Assembly (NCBI GenBank): GCA_030704615.1
Contig: CM060732.1
Location: 47,285,053 to 47,349,052 of the forward strand
Reading direction: 5' to 3'
DNA length: 64,000 bases
Source: Takakia lepidozioides
Taxonomy: Eukaryota > Streptophyta > Takakiopsida > Takakiales > Takakiaceae
A model generated the notes under the pieces. That model searched no databases. It was not told where the DNA came from and saw nothing but the letters and a program-made list of their open reading frames with translations. This document shows positions 11,820-23,129 of this stretch, one piece after another. How positions within the stretch are numbered: the first letter of the stretch is position 1; each line of letters begins with the position of its first letter. Both the position numbers and the translations under genes were made by a program.

Positions 11820-12055
11820 ATGGGTAGTGTAGTGGTATGAACTAGGCTTGATACCCGATAGGTTGTGGGTTCTCTATCTCTGATGGACATTATGTTTTTG
11901 TAAAATAAAAATGTTTCAGAAGATAGATATATAGATACTGCAAAACCTATGTAGCAAGGTTAAATGGGTGGTGGTTTGGTAAGGATTATGTTTTTTAAGT
12001 TATGAGATTGCGGGTTCGATTACCAATCAATAGTCTTTTTTGTAAAATTGAATTC
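11820..12055 (+). mobile_element. Two tRNA-like SINE candidates
   Basis: Copy one (about 11820-11912) has a TAGTGTAGTGG box A and a decayed box B region (GGGTTCTCTATC). Copy two (about 11960-12055) has a good box B, GGTTCGATTACC, preceded by a box A-like TGGTGGTTTGGT. Both are followed within about 40 bases by a TTTTTGTAAAAT tail. The pairing of Pol III-like boxes with a shared tail suggests tRNA-derived SINEs. Neither folds obviously as a true tRNA. The evidence is by eye only. Confidence 0.4.
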
Positions 12056-12590
12056 CCTTGCGGGCCATCGCCATTTACTACCCAAATGCGCAGGCGGACC
12101 ATCTCCATCATATTGTCAAGCTCCCTAGCATTCCCTGAGCATTGCTCCATTCTGAACTTCAAACTAGACTCCCACCATTGGAAGAGCCCGTACCTTCACC
12201 ATTTGTATCTAACAAGGAGCCGTGCCTCGTCACTTTTTAATTTTTCGACCTTTTTTCTCATGTTGGAAAGCCATAAAAGCAACATGTTTCTATCCCATTC
12301 CTACACTCACCCATGTGGAATAATAATACAATGAATATAGAATATTCTTATTCCATCCTTTGATATTTTGACTATGGACCCTAAGATTAGATGAATCACA
12401 ATTTTTTTATTTTTTTTGGGTACCCTTATTTAAGTGTTGTGCATATAAAATTGTTCCTATGCATATCTAAAATTTGTATGCATGCATACATTCCTCCATA
12501 TGCATGCATTTGTGTGCGCATATAGTATAGGCTACCTCGTTCTCAAGGTGACTATGGCGGAGCAAGTGGAGGCTACGCCACAGTCAGATT
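12056..12590. other. Intergenic, AT-rich
   Basis: I see no supported gene. The right end (about 12545 onward) probably already belongs to the gypsy element, but its frame is not clear. Confidence 0.45.
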
Positions 12591-15087
12591 GGGTGCCAAG
12601 GTGTTTAACACATTGGACTTGCGATCCGGTTACCACCAGTTGCCAATCAAAGAGGCTGACAAGCAAAAGACGACATTCTGGGGGATTGACCAACATGGGA
12701 AATATTGTTTGTACTAATGGCGGTTCTTACCGTTTGGGTTGAAGAATGCTCCTGCAGAGTTTCAGAGGGTCATGGATAGGATTCTCGTGGGGCTAGACTT
12801 CGCCCGGTGCTATATTAATGATATCATTGTCTTTAGTGCTACGGTTGAGGAGCATGAGAGACACCTTCAGGTGCTGTTTGAGCGCTTGAGAGCGCACGGG
12901 TTGAAACTGCGCCCCGGAAAGTGCAAGTTCTTCCACAATCAGATTGAGTATCTGGGCTATATGATATACCCTGGAGAATTGGATGTTCAACAGACAAAGG
13001 TGGAGGCCATTGCATGCATTCCACGCCCCATGGATGTGAGCAGAGTTCGTGCTTTCATGGGATTGGCAAACTACTATCGACAGTTTGTCAAGGGATTTAG
13101 CAGCATTGCAAAGGCTCTTACCAAGTTGACCAAGGTGGGTCAGGAGTGGCAATGGGAGGAGGAGCAGGAGGAAGCCTTTGAGAAACTCAAGGCTCGATTG
13201 ACTTCTGCACCTATTCTGAGGCGGCCTATTCGGGGGCGGCATTTCCAGCTACATACGGATTGGAGTATGCTGGGGATTGAAGCAGTGCTTATACAGGTGG
13301 ATGATGAGGGAAGAGAGTTCGTAGTGGCATATGCTAGCCGCTCGAACAATGATGCCGAGACGAAGTATAGTTCCTATGAAGGGGAGTGTCTAGCTGCGGT
13401 ATGGGCAGTGACACATTTCAGATGCTACCTCTATGACAATCTCTTCACCCTTGTCACGGATCACCAACCATTGAAATGGTTGATGGAGTCAGACAAGCTT
13501 ACAAGGAAGCTTGCACGATGGGCACTTATGTTTCAAGATTACGACTTCCAGGTAGTGCATCAAGCCGGTATCGTCAATCGGGATGTAGATGGATTGAGTC
13601 GTAATCCATGCACGAGCGAGCATGATGATACTGGAGCTCGGTGGCATGGTGAGACATATGAGGAGATGGTACCAGGATGGCATGCATCGGCCTTTTTGTG
13701 CATTCTAGCAATGGCAGCTCAAGCTGGTCCATCCCATGTGATTGGTCATGAAGATAGCGTGCATGATGATCCAGAGACTAGTGAGGAGTTTGGTGGTGCT
13801 AAGGATGTGCATGAAGATGCAACAGTGTTGGCATACCTTCGTACCGGAGAAACAGCAGCCCGATGTGACTGCTAAGGAGAGAGATCGGGTCATATAATGA
13901 GCCAAGAGGTTCAAGTGGGAGGGGACTCACCTACTCCGGGTATGGGAGGATGGACGAGTGAGGATTGTGCCTCATCCAATACAACGAGCGCGATTGGTAC
14001 GCCATGCCCATGAGGAGTTGGGACATTTTGGGGTGCGGCGCACTAATAGTTTGCTGCAAGTGCAGTATTGGTGGCGGGGCATGCACATGGATATGCAATA
14101 GTTAGTGGCAAGGTGCATGGTGTGTGATAGAGTGCGGGCTTCTTTCAACGCCCCTACTCCACAATTGCATCATTTATCCATTATGGGTTTGGACTATCGT
14201 TGGAGTCTTGACTTCGCAGGCCCATTGCCACTGACGATTTGCCATAACAAGTATGTGCTGGTGATGGTGGAACACTTCTCCAAATGGATTGAACTGGTGG
14301 CATTGCCTGACAAGACAAGTGAGGGGGCTGCGTATGCATTCTTAGATCGAGTGCTTAGCCATTTTGGTGCTCCAGCCGAGGTACTCACGGACCAGGGGAG
14401 AGAGTTCTTGAGGGAGTTTCAGGCTTTGTGTGAGCACACCTTGATAGATCACTGCACTACTTCTCGGGATCATCCCGAGGCTGATGGCTTGGCGGAGAGA
14501 GTTGTTCAGTCAGTCAAGAGAGGTTTGCGCAAGTACGGTTTGCAGAAGGGACACCTAGGAGATTGGGACCTTCAGCTGCCTTGGCTAGCTATGGGCTATA
14601 GGTTCAGCAAATAAGCTTCATTTGTCTCTTTCTCACCTTACTTTCTTCTCTTTGGCTGAGAGCCGGATTTGCCTGCATCTATTCGCAGGGAGGCTGCAAT
14701 AGTTCTCAACCTTGATGATCCAGATGTGTGGATACAAGCATGTGCCCAGCGGGCAGAGTTGTTCAAGAGAGTCATGCCTATGGCTTTTGAGAACCTTGCT
14801 ATTGCCCAATACCGAGACACATTGAGGTACGCCACTATACGTGGAGGGGGATATCGGCCAAGTGTTTGGCGTTTTCACCTGGGGACTATGTGTATTTGCA
14901 GCAGACAACGCCTACGACCTTGGATGTCACAACAGGACGTGTGATTATAAGGGTCAGGGAGGTGTTGCCTTCAGGAGTATTGATTCTGGAGGGTCGAGAT
15001 GGCATGGTATGGAAGGACCATGTGCGCAATTGTGCGCCATGTCACCTTCCACATGTGGATGGATACTTGCAAGCTATCCGGTGTTAG
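12591..15087 (+). pseudogene. Ty3/gypsy polyprotein remnant (RT, RNase H, integrase)
   Basis: The reverse transcriptase begins with NTLDLRSGYHQLPIKEADK, is frameshifted near 12720, and continues with FGLKNAPAEFQRVMD. The active-site box reads YINDII where YIDD is expected. RNase H follows (HTDWSMLGIEAVL, YEGECLAAV, TDHQPL). The integrase has a His-His-Cys-Cys finger (HAHEELGHFG, ARCMVCDRV) and an apparently complete DDE set: SLDFAGPL near 14205, LTDQGREF near 14390 and GLAERVVQ near 14490. A C-terminal part with FSPGDYVYLQQ ends near 15087. Stops or frame changes occur near 12716, 13875, 13900, 14100 and 14612. Gag, protease and the 5' LTR are missing. The element is dead on both RT chemistry and frame. 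Confidence 0.92.
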
Positions 15088-15117
15088 AGGGACCTAATCA
15101 TCAGCTAGGGGGGCGAT

Positions 15118-15552
15118 TGTGGCGTGGCTTTCTAGGACTATATGCTATGAAGTGTGGTTGGACAACGATGTATGTTGTGGCACGATGCTTAGGTGCACGA
15201 CAGCTGTCATGGTTTTGTTTGTGATTAGTTAGAAATAGTTATTTCTAACTAATTAGGACATTATATATTTATATTTGTATTTTGTTGGCATTGGGACTTC
15301 ATTTGGTTCCATGTGCCAAATGAGGTGGCGAACCTCACTTGGGACGTGGAGATGTTATCTCCACGTGAGACGTAGGCAGACTCGTCTTCTTCTAGTCGAG
15401 CCTCCCGAGGCCTCTCTCGCCGCCATAGCTCTAGTACTTGAGATGGAGAGTGGGTGAGGTCTGTATGGTGGAGTCCTTTAGCAAAGGTGCCATTGGCTTG
15501 ACTTATATAACGTGATAGAGTGGTTTCTCCTCTTTTCACCATTTCCGTATCA
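15118..15552 (+). repeat. 3' LTR of the gypsy element
   Basis: The LTR begins TGTGGCGTGGCTTTCTAGGA immediately after a purine tract (ctaggggggcgat), which is a credible polypurine tract. It ends near ccgtatCA at 15552, giving TG..CA ends and about 435 bp. It contains an AT-rich tatatatttatatttg stretch near 15260. Confidence 0.75.
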
Positions 15553-15553
15553 T

Positions 15554-15641
15554 TGTGGCGTGGCTTTCTAGGACTATATGCTGGGAAGTGTGGTTGGACA
15601 GCGATGTATGTTGTGGCACGATGCTTAGGTGCACGACAATT
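15554..15641 (+). repeat. Truncated second copy of the gypsy LTR
   Basis: The first ~85 bp of the LTR recur directly after the first copy (TGTGGCGTGGCTTTCTAGGA, then tgctgggaagtgtggttgga, to gtgcacgaca). The match then stops. This LTR-LTR junction implies a tandem element or an unequal recombination event followed by truncation. Confidence 0.8.
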
Positions 15642-17000
15642 GTAATAAAAATTTGTCTCTAAGGTACAATTGAATCAAGCTATGTCATGTAAAACACTAT
15701 TATGACACAAAAATGTAGACACCGTAGTCTGCTTTCACCCCTGCATCAAAAGGGTTTGTACTTTTCAACGACGCCCCCCTAAGTTCTAGAGTTTTAGTTA
15801 CTGCTGGAGCATAGTGCTAATGAACATTCAATAGCCATTACAATCTAGTTTGTAAAACTGATGGTAATATTCTCCTTTAAGAAGAAAGAAATCAGACTCT
15901 GTAAGAAAGGAGATGAATCCATCTCAGGCTGCAATGAAAACTGGGTGTACTGCTCAGTATGTTGTTTGGTATGCAAATGCATTGTTCCGTTGTTTGCAAT
16001 CAGCTCACACGTTTGTGATGTTAATGTGAAGACAATTTGGTTTATCTGATGCACTTGTAACAACTAAGTAGAGAGCAGAAAGTGCTTGTGCCCAGATTAA
16101 GGCCTAACGGTCGAAGCTGAGCTTTGCTGCCGAACTTAGTCTTGTCGCGTGATGGCCTTTGATGTACGTCCAGTTCATTTCTCTTTCAAACTCTGGGGAT
16201 TTAGAGGGCATGTGAGTTTGATTCCAACTTTGATAGACGATAGGTGGTTGTGTTGCCCATTGACAATGTGCTGCTGAAGCGCTGATGTGCATAGGATAGC
16301 TTCCCTTCCCCATGTATTTTGGAATTTGTTTGAAGAGCTGAGGCCCTGCTGATGTCTGCATGCATTTTCACCCATGTCTTTCTTGCTTTAATTTGCACCT
16401 CTACGAATATTGCTATAAATGAAAATGGAATACAACTCCTCTCACCACCCAAAGACCATTGACACCTAGTCTTCCATATGTTACAAAGTGCTACAGAGCA
16501 AAATGTTTCATAAACAATGGTTCTTTTTGTGGGTAATGTCATAGTTCAACATTTTATCATTGTCAACCCCCTCCTCTCATGAGGGCACGTTGTCCTATTG
16601 ATACACTAGGATTGTTCATCCATTCGTAAAAAAATTCCCAAAAATTTCCTTTCATAATGTTACCTTCTCATATGGGAAGTTTCATCTTGACAAGAGGATG
16701 TACTTCAATACATATATGGGAAGTCCCCCTGAAAGGGCGTATAATGGTGTGATGGGAGTAGTCAGAGAGCCTAGCTCAAGGCAGTACAACATAAACACCA
16801 AGGTGTCTCCCACGCTGAACACCAAAGGGGTGGGCCCGAGGTGGGGGGACTTCCGCTGCATAAAGACAAAGGGTTTTTTCAAGAGGTGGATGGCTGAGAT
16901 TTCTTGAAGATCGTGGTGGATGGCTGAGATTCTTAGAACAAAAATAAAGGAAAGCAAATTAGAAAAGAAAAGATGAAGGGCCGAAGATCCCAGGGGACCT
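15642..17000. other. Intergenic
   Basis: Only short frames are present and none resembles a known family. A direct repeat of gtggatggctgagatt lies near 16885-16930. Confidence 0.5.
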
Positions 17001-17820
17001 TATGCGTAAGGTCCCCGGCCCTAGCGGAAGGTCCCTGCCCGCTGTTGGCCTGCCATTGCGCCAGGTAAGGTCCCCCAAAATCCGAAGGGAGAAAACCCTT
17101 ATTAGGCCAGTGTTAGATTATGCCTTTCTCTCATTCACGGCGATCTCGCCTACCAGTAAAGAAATTACACAGACAAGGTCGCACAATTTACGAAGCTCCT
17201 CAAACCTCGCGGACAAATCTGTCGTTCTACAGTCGCAGAGATCCACGCCAGCAACTACGTCTCTGAATTGGCAGTCACCCACGTGTAGAGATCTGTCTCA
17301 GGAGCTGTGTCGCATTCTCACAGGCTCCACCATCTTCGGAAGATAAGAAGGAAACAGATATGTAATCGAACTTTGAACTCGCGTGTGAGCGTGGGTTTCT
17401 CGGAGGATATTCAAACGTTGCACTGATCCCCGTCTTTTACATATTGTATCCATCTTCCCATCAGGAGGGTCACATGTTTGGGATCCTACGCTGGGTCTAC
17501 TGGTGAGGTAGTGACTGTTATGCTTCCTGTCTCGATTGGTGATCCAGGAGCTGTCCAGAAAGCACACAGGTCTCAGGTCTCTTGGGTTGTCTGGGTGCCT
17601 TCTTTTGTTGGTGGGGTTTGCGGAAAATGTTCGATGCATATGCCAATGCTGACTATTCTTCTAGACGCCCAGACTTCAGCTTTGCATTAAGAGGAGGAGT
17701 CTGGTTCGTGGGCTTTGCTCTCAAATTTGAGTCCCTCCCTGCGTCTTCGTGAAGATTCGGGAAAATACATTGTCTTCGCCTCGCCAACGTGGAATTTGGT
17801 TTCTTCAGAAGCAAGGAAGT
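17001..17820. other. Probable 5' region of the downstream gene
   Basis: The inverted pair accttatgcgtaaggt (about 16997-17012) and two further aaggtccc motifs are visible. Short frames exist on both strands but no domain is recognisable. It may hold the promoter and 5' untranslated region of the gene at 17821. Confidence 0.3.
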
Positions 17821-18645
17821 ATGGAATCCTCTAGCCGTCAAAGTAGGACGAAGAAAAGGGGACATGGGCCCTGGAGTAAAGGGGGTTTCTCTGTTGGGTC
17901 CGGCCTCGCCGTTGGAATTGTTGTTATTTTTGCGGTGGGAATTGTAGGCAAGCTTTTGGCAAAGCTGAGACGAAGGCCTAGGGACCCACCGGAGATCAAG
18001 GCATTGAAAGCCATTGCCAATGGGGAGGCGGCTAGAAGGCCACCGATTTGTGCAGAGTTAAAAGCGGTGCAGATGCTCGAATTAGGATCTGGAGTTGTTG
18101 ACGATGAAGGGGATTCTGGTAGTGTGGGTACAACAATGATATCAAACACGGAGGAGGGGGCGATTGCGAACGGTCGGCGAACACCTGAAAATGATAAGAA
18201 GATAGCCAGTTTACATTTAAAGGTGGATTTGCGACAGGATGCTACCCCCATCCAAAGTCCTCAATGTGAGATGTATGTTGCTGATGCAGCGGAGGGTAAG
18301 GCTAATAGATTTTCGCCCTCAGAAGCACTTGTGAACAATTGCAGCTCAATCATAAAGGTAGATATTGGAAAGGAGAATATGGCGACCATTGAATTTGAGA
18401 CCGGCATCGGGAGCCTCAAGTCTGAGGCATCTGAGGGGACGAGGGACCCAGAAATATTACCTCCAGAAAATGTTGTAAATAATATCATCGCAAATTCCAG
18501 GGAGGATATTCCAAACCAGCCGTATGCAGGATTGGCAAAGTCTGAAACAAGCAGTGTAAGCCCTGGTTTGATGGCACCTGGTGTTGATGGGAGGGACGGG
18601 CAAGAAGTTTCACCTTCAGGAGTACTTGTGAATGGTTCCAGGTGA
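17821..18645 (+). CDS. Unknown protein with an N-terminal membrane segment
   Basis: I start this at the ATG at 17821; the frame is open about 70 bp further upstream but without an ATG. The 274 codons encode a basic N-terminus (SRQSRTKKRGHGPWSKGG), one strong hydrophobic segment at residues about 25-45 (GLAVGIVVIFAVGIVGKLLA), a basic stop-transfer patch (KLRRRPRDPP), then a long soluble, Ser/Glu-rich region without recognised motifs. The frame ends at TCC AG|GTGATT, a plausible splice donor, so this may be the first coding exon of a longer gene. The frame at 20756-21457, which ends in a second membrane segment, is a candidate last exon. A type I or signal-anchor membrane protein is likely; the function is unknown. 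Confidence 0.5.
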   Translation: MESSSRQSRTKKRGHGPWSKGGFSVGSGLAVGIVVIFAVGIVGKLLAKLRRRPRDPPEIKALKAIANGEAARRPPICAELKAVQMLELGSGVVDDEGDSGSVGTTMISNTEEGAIANGRRTPENDKKIASLHLKVDLRQDATPIQSPQCEMYVADAAEGKANRFSPSEALVNNCSSIIKVDIGKENMATIEFETGIGSLKSEASEGTRDPEILPPENVVNNIIANSREDIPNQPYAGLAKSETSSVSPGLMAPGVDGRDGQEVSPSGVLVNGSR

Positions 18646-19137
18646 TTTGTTTTCTTGTTCCCTTTGCCTCTCCAGCAGTTCAGCCCTATTTAGTCCAATT
18701 GTAGCTGCAACCTTGTCCATAGTATTTCGATCTGTCCACCTGTGATAACTTACTAAGATGGTTGTTCAAACAATGCTGGAATAATGCTTGACTGATAGAG
18801 ATCATGTTCCAGTGTCAGAAGAGGTTTGGTGTGCCTAGCCCCTGAGGGTATGCTCCTGTGTACTGAGAATGTTGTAGATCAGAATCATGTTTTGGAGTTT
18901 GGAGTTTTCTGTAGAAGCAAAGTGGATGTGGAAGTAGTTTATGAGGCTACCTATAACATCTTGCATACAGATGAAGAGACTCAGTTTTTTGCGCACGTCA
19001 AGTGATAACAGCAACATCAGCTCGTTGAGCTTGTAGTTTAGTAGGTGTGTGTTTGAGAAGGCAACAATTTTCTATTTAGTTTACAAATGGCAATCTAAAT
19101 TTTGAACCTGGAATCCTTCAATCCTGTAGTCTATCAA
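18646..19137. other. Intergenic or intronic
   Basis: I see no coding signal. If 17821-18645 and 20756-21457 belong to one gene, this is intron. Confidence 0.4.
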
Positions 19138-19460
19138 ACTTAGCACCAGGTTTGACTCATCAGTTTGAGAGCCCAATATAGGGGTGGTCCTTAATAACTT
19201 ACCCATCTACAGGCTTCCCTTTTGTATATTGGAAGATCCTATGAGCTTCATGATAGTTTTGTGGCTCCATGCAGCTTACCAATGGGTTGTCTGAGTGTTG
19301 CTGGAAGAAGACATTGTAGTAGGAGAAGTGACTTTCAGGAGCTTCCACCAAGGAAGCTCGTAAGATCAACTCTGAGCCCTGATGTGCTTAGTCAGGCAAC
19401 TTGTATTTGTGGAGGCTTCTCATCCCTGGTCATAGATTATCGGGGCGTCTTTGCACTGTG
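19138..19460 (+). repeat. Local duplication, copy A, with exon-like segment
   Basis: About 320 bp recur at 20375-20655. The shared part includes tatattggaagatc, gagcttcatgatagttt and a segment readable as FQELPPRKLVRSTLSPDV followed by ICGGFSSLVI. In copy A the frame ends in TGA right after VFAL. Read from a possible acceptor (gacattgtag, 19321) the segment stays in frame with the exon ending at 18645. Confidence 0.75.
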
Positions 19461-20374
19461 ATTGGCAGGATTCAGAAAGAATGAGGATGAGATGTACTCA
19501 TGAGACGTTGTGTGCCATAGCCTTGTGGCCATAGACCTCGTGCCCAGTTTGGGCGGAACTAAAGGGGGCAGACACTACCTTTGTGAGGGGCTCACTCCGG
19601 TAGTGTGAGTTACCTTGGTATAGACAATTAGTTCGGGCTTTCCGCATATCATCTAGAAAGAATGAGAATGAGAGAGAGGGACAGAGACGGATATTGACAA
19701 GAGAGCTGGATGCAGGTTGGATATAGGCACAGAGGAATCAAGTACAAGAGAAAATTTAGCCACTGACAGTCCATCTCCAAGAGGATCTTCAATTTCATCT
19801 GAGGTCTGAAATTCTGCTCTTTCTCACGATAGTGGAACAACCCTGCCAAAAGTTCCCTGTTTTTTCTTAACCCGCATGTGCTGAGTATCTGATGTGAAAT
19901 GCTTCCCATACTCAAGATTCTCTGGAGTCCCAACCTGAGTCTCATAGATATTGCACTATGGTCCACAAAGTCAATGTATACCACATAGATACATGACCAT
20001 CTTGCAACCCAACATGTAGCTTCCTCCACAGCTTCCTAGACACAAGAGACGGCTTCCAGAGCGGTCAGGTGGTGTAAATGCATGATCTACATCTTCTGAG
20101 ATGGTGGTTGATGTATGATTGTCAATGAGACCAGAGTGCATTGAGGGTGGTATCACGCAGCTAGTGATGAGTTCATACATATGGTTGATTTCAAAATATC
20201 CGTGGGCTCCAGAATGAGGGTTAGCAAGCAGTTACCATGATTTATAGACAACCTCAAAGAAAATTCTATGTAGAAATGTGCTGCTGGTGAAAGCCATCGT
20301 TTTAAGTCCATCACCTGGCCGCAGTTAAAACTGCCATGCAGATCAATTTTTCTAATCAGTTCACAATGGAATTC
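19461..20374. other. Unique spacer between duplication copies
   Basis: No supported gene is seen. A degenerate (GAGA)n tract lies near 19665-19690. Confidence 0.45.
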
Positions 20375-20655
20375 AAACTAAGTGCCAGGTTTGATTCATC
20401 AGTTTATAGGGGTGGTCCTTACTGACTTATCCATCAACAGCCTTCCCTTCGTATATTGGAAGATCTTATGAGCTTCATGATAGTTTATTGGCTCCATGCA
20501 GCCTGCCAATGGGTTGTCTGAGTGTGACTTTCAGGAGCTTCCACCAAGAAAGCTCGTAAGATCAACTCTGAGCCCTGATGTGCTTAGGCAGGCAATTTGT
20601 ATTTGTGGAGGCTTCTCATCCCTGGTCATATGTTATTGGGGTGTCTTTGCAATGA
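20375..20655 (+). repeat. Local duplication, copy B, with exon-like segment
   Basis: This is the second copy, about 1.2 kb downstream in direct orientation. It lacks about 30 bp present in copy A just before the exon-like part (gttgctggaagaagacattg onward). Its frame is preserved further than in copy A and continues through VFAMMARIGANF to about 20789. Confidence 0.75.
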
Positions 20656-20755
20656 TGGCAAGAATTGGTGCCAACTTTAAAAATATCCCATTTGAAGTAC
20701 AACTTTCTTTTCCACGTGGAGCTCCCAAAGAATCACACTTGGTTGGAATTTGGAA

Positions 20756-21457
20756 ATGCAGGGGAAGCCCGAAAAGGAAAGGCTCCTAAGTGAATTTTTT
20801 GAAGCAGATAGTGGGAGAATAGACTCTTTCTCAATACAAAGCAATTTGGTGCACAATCTTGTGAGTGTTGAAGACCAGTGTCAGTACTTGGAAACCACTA
20901 TCAGCCTTCCAGGATTTTCCATCAAAGCAAGAAGTGTGAGTTCAGCATTGCCACTTGGTGTGGTAGCTTCCGTGACAGATTCTCTTGGCATGGCAGATTC
21001 TCTAAGTGATTTAATTGATGGGGGAGTGTATATCAATGGGCAAGTCCAGTGCCCACAGCCCAAGAAACGGGAAGTGTTAGAGGAGTTCAGGGACGAACTG
21101 TCAGAGAGTGACGAGAAGGGTCCTGACAGCAAGAGTAGGGGCCTAGTCGACCTCCTAGATAGCAAGGAGGAAGAAGCGTGTTTGAAAGTGAAGTCATTGG
21201 TCCTGTCTACGACTTGTCAAGTGGAGGAGATGGCTGAAGGTGGCAAGGTTGTGAGACGACCTACTTCGCTGCCTCCTTCAGCAGCAGGGGTAGCGGCAGA
21301 GTATGTAACACAAGTTACCGAGTTCAGAAAGAAGGGTTCTTGGTTGGGGGATGTGCTGGAGCTGATTCGAAAGATTGCAATTTTGCTAGGGTTTTTGAGT
21401 ATCATTCTTGCATTGTTATGGCGACAACAAAATTCACTGGACACTGGCCTTACCTAG
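20756..21457 (+). CDS. Unknown acidic protein or exon with a C-terminal membrane anchor
   Basis: The frame is open from the ATG at 20756 and somewhat upstream, so the true start may be an upstream exon. The product of about 233 residues is Ser/Glu/Asp-rich (DSKEEEACLKVKSLVLS), with no recognised domain until a single hydrophobic segment near the end (IAILLGFLSIILALLW) and a short polar tail (RQQNSLDTGLT). That is the topology of a tail-anchored protein. Basic residues precede the anchor (FRKKGSWLG, LIRK). It may be the last exon of the gene starting at 17821, giving a protein anchored at both ends. The function is not recognised. Confidence 0.45.
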   Translation: MQGKPEKERLLSEFFEADSGRIDSFSIQSNLVHNLVSVEDQCQYLETTISLPGFSIKARSVSSALPLGVVASVTDSLGMADSLSDLIDGGVYINGQVQCPQPKKREVLEEFRDELSESDEKGPDSKSRGLVDLLDSKEEEACLKVKSLVLSTTCQVEEMAEGGKVVRRPTSLPPSAAGVAAEYVTQVTEFRKKGSWLGDVLELIRKIAILLGFLSIILALLWRQQNSLDTGLT

Positions 21458-23129
21458 TTGCATACTTTATTTTCTGTATCAATAGTCTTCATCCTCAAAA
21501 GCCAGTTGCATTTCAGACATGGGCCATTCATTTGTAAGAGTTTGTAAGGGCAAACATGTGGCAAGTGCTCGCAGATAAGCAAGCGGTCTTAGGAGAGGCT
21601 CTTTTGTACACTAGGTTTTCATGATAGTGTAACTCAAGAATGTAGCTGCATCATGATTTTGAGCATGCAGTTTGGAGATTTAAGTGCAGCACAAAGATGG
21701 CTGTGGTAGCACAGGTGAAGGCATGGTGGGGGACAGCAACGTCACAAGTCACAACAGTCCATTGGGTGGAGAGGTCCAAAGTGTACGACAAGAACCATGC
21801 ATGTGCTGAAGGCCTCTGCTTGCTGTTCGAAAGGGCAGCAGGCATGTTGAATACTTGTCAGTGATGTGCTGCCTGATTCTCCAGAGAATACCAGTCACAT
21901 TACGACCCCAGCTTTCGAGATTTGTGGCCCCTTGGGATTGCCCCTTTCACTAGCAGTAGTGTAGAGTTTCTGCTGCTAGCTTTGTTCAAAATGGGTTGCT
22001 TTGGAAACTTCCGTGCGGGTGAGGGATCTAAGTCTTCTTGCTGTAAATCTTCTTGATGAAGTGCATATGACGCTTAAGACAGTGCAAGTATTTTCCCCGA
22101 TGCTATTTTCACGATTGTTCACATTGTGTACTGGAGGGGGTTGTTCATCAAGTGCTATGTTCCTCTCGGAGTCCCTCATTGCAATTCTTGTTTGAAGGCC
22201 ACTGCTGCATCGTAAAAAGAATTGTGTCCATCCATCAGTTTACAAGAGGTTGCCTGCGAATGTGCACACTGATTCAGATGGTGCACACCTATTATGTGAG
22301 GGCTGGTGAGGCATTGGCTGTCCCGGGAGCACTGATCAATCCCAGATCTCATGATAAGAAGGAAAGTGCAAGAAAAGATGTTCTTCAGTTCCAATCTCCC
22401 ATCTGTCATTGCTAACTGTCAGCTGCTGAATCTTGAAGGTGGCGTTGGGGAACAGTAGCACATGGGCACCGAAGTAGTAGCTAAATTTTTCAGACAAATT
22501 GCACAGACATCCACACTCTGCAACTAAGGTGCACTCCAATGTTCAGTGTCCTACCATCCCAAACGAACATTACTGTTAGGCACATCTGGATGAAATCACG
22601 CTAAGCGAAATCTGAGCTTGGGGATAGTTTCGACTGAAGAACCTGGAAACTCCGGACTCTGTCTGGTTCAGTCGTCACAGCTCACCTCTAATCCAGACAC
22701 TCGAGCCACAATGACCGCCATCTGTCGTTTGAATGGCTGTTGATGTGTCTGAGGCCACTTTCAGCATGGCCACCTGTATGCAGACACGAGGAAGCTTGCA
22801 GTGATGTATGGTGGCATTGTTTTGTCTCTTCTGTCTCCCGCGCCACTGGGGTGTAACAATCTATATGGATTCAGGCTCTATACATACTGTCTGCACAGAG
22901 GGTAGATAGTAAGGCATCTCTGACAATCCGCCAAGTGTTATGAAACGTGGCAGAAGCCATCATGGGATCTCCCTCGGAGTTGTATGTACAAGAGGGCAGC
23001 CTCCGAGTTTCCCTCACCAACATCACATTTCTAGCCATATTTTTAAGCTCGAGCTCCATTTCTTTCGATCTTTCTCCTTCTCAGGTACGTCAATTTATCG
23101 TATTCTGTGTATCTCATCCACGATTCAGT
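21458..23129. other. Intergenic
   Basis: Several short frames on both strands overlap without family signals. The last ~200 bp form the 5' region of the LEA gene; its transcription start cannot be placed by eye. Confidence 0.5.

Noticed and set aside
11990-12030. A true tRNA gene at the GGTTCGATTACC box
   Set aside because: No acceptor stem or anticodon arm of correct size could be paired; a tRNA-derived SINE is the better reading.
16698-16907. A 69-codon plus-strand frame near 16700
   Set aside because: There are no motifs, neighbours or splice signals that support it as a gene.
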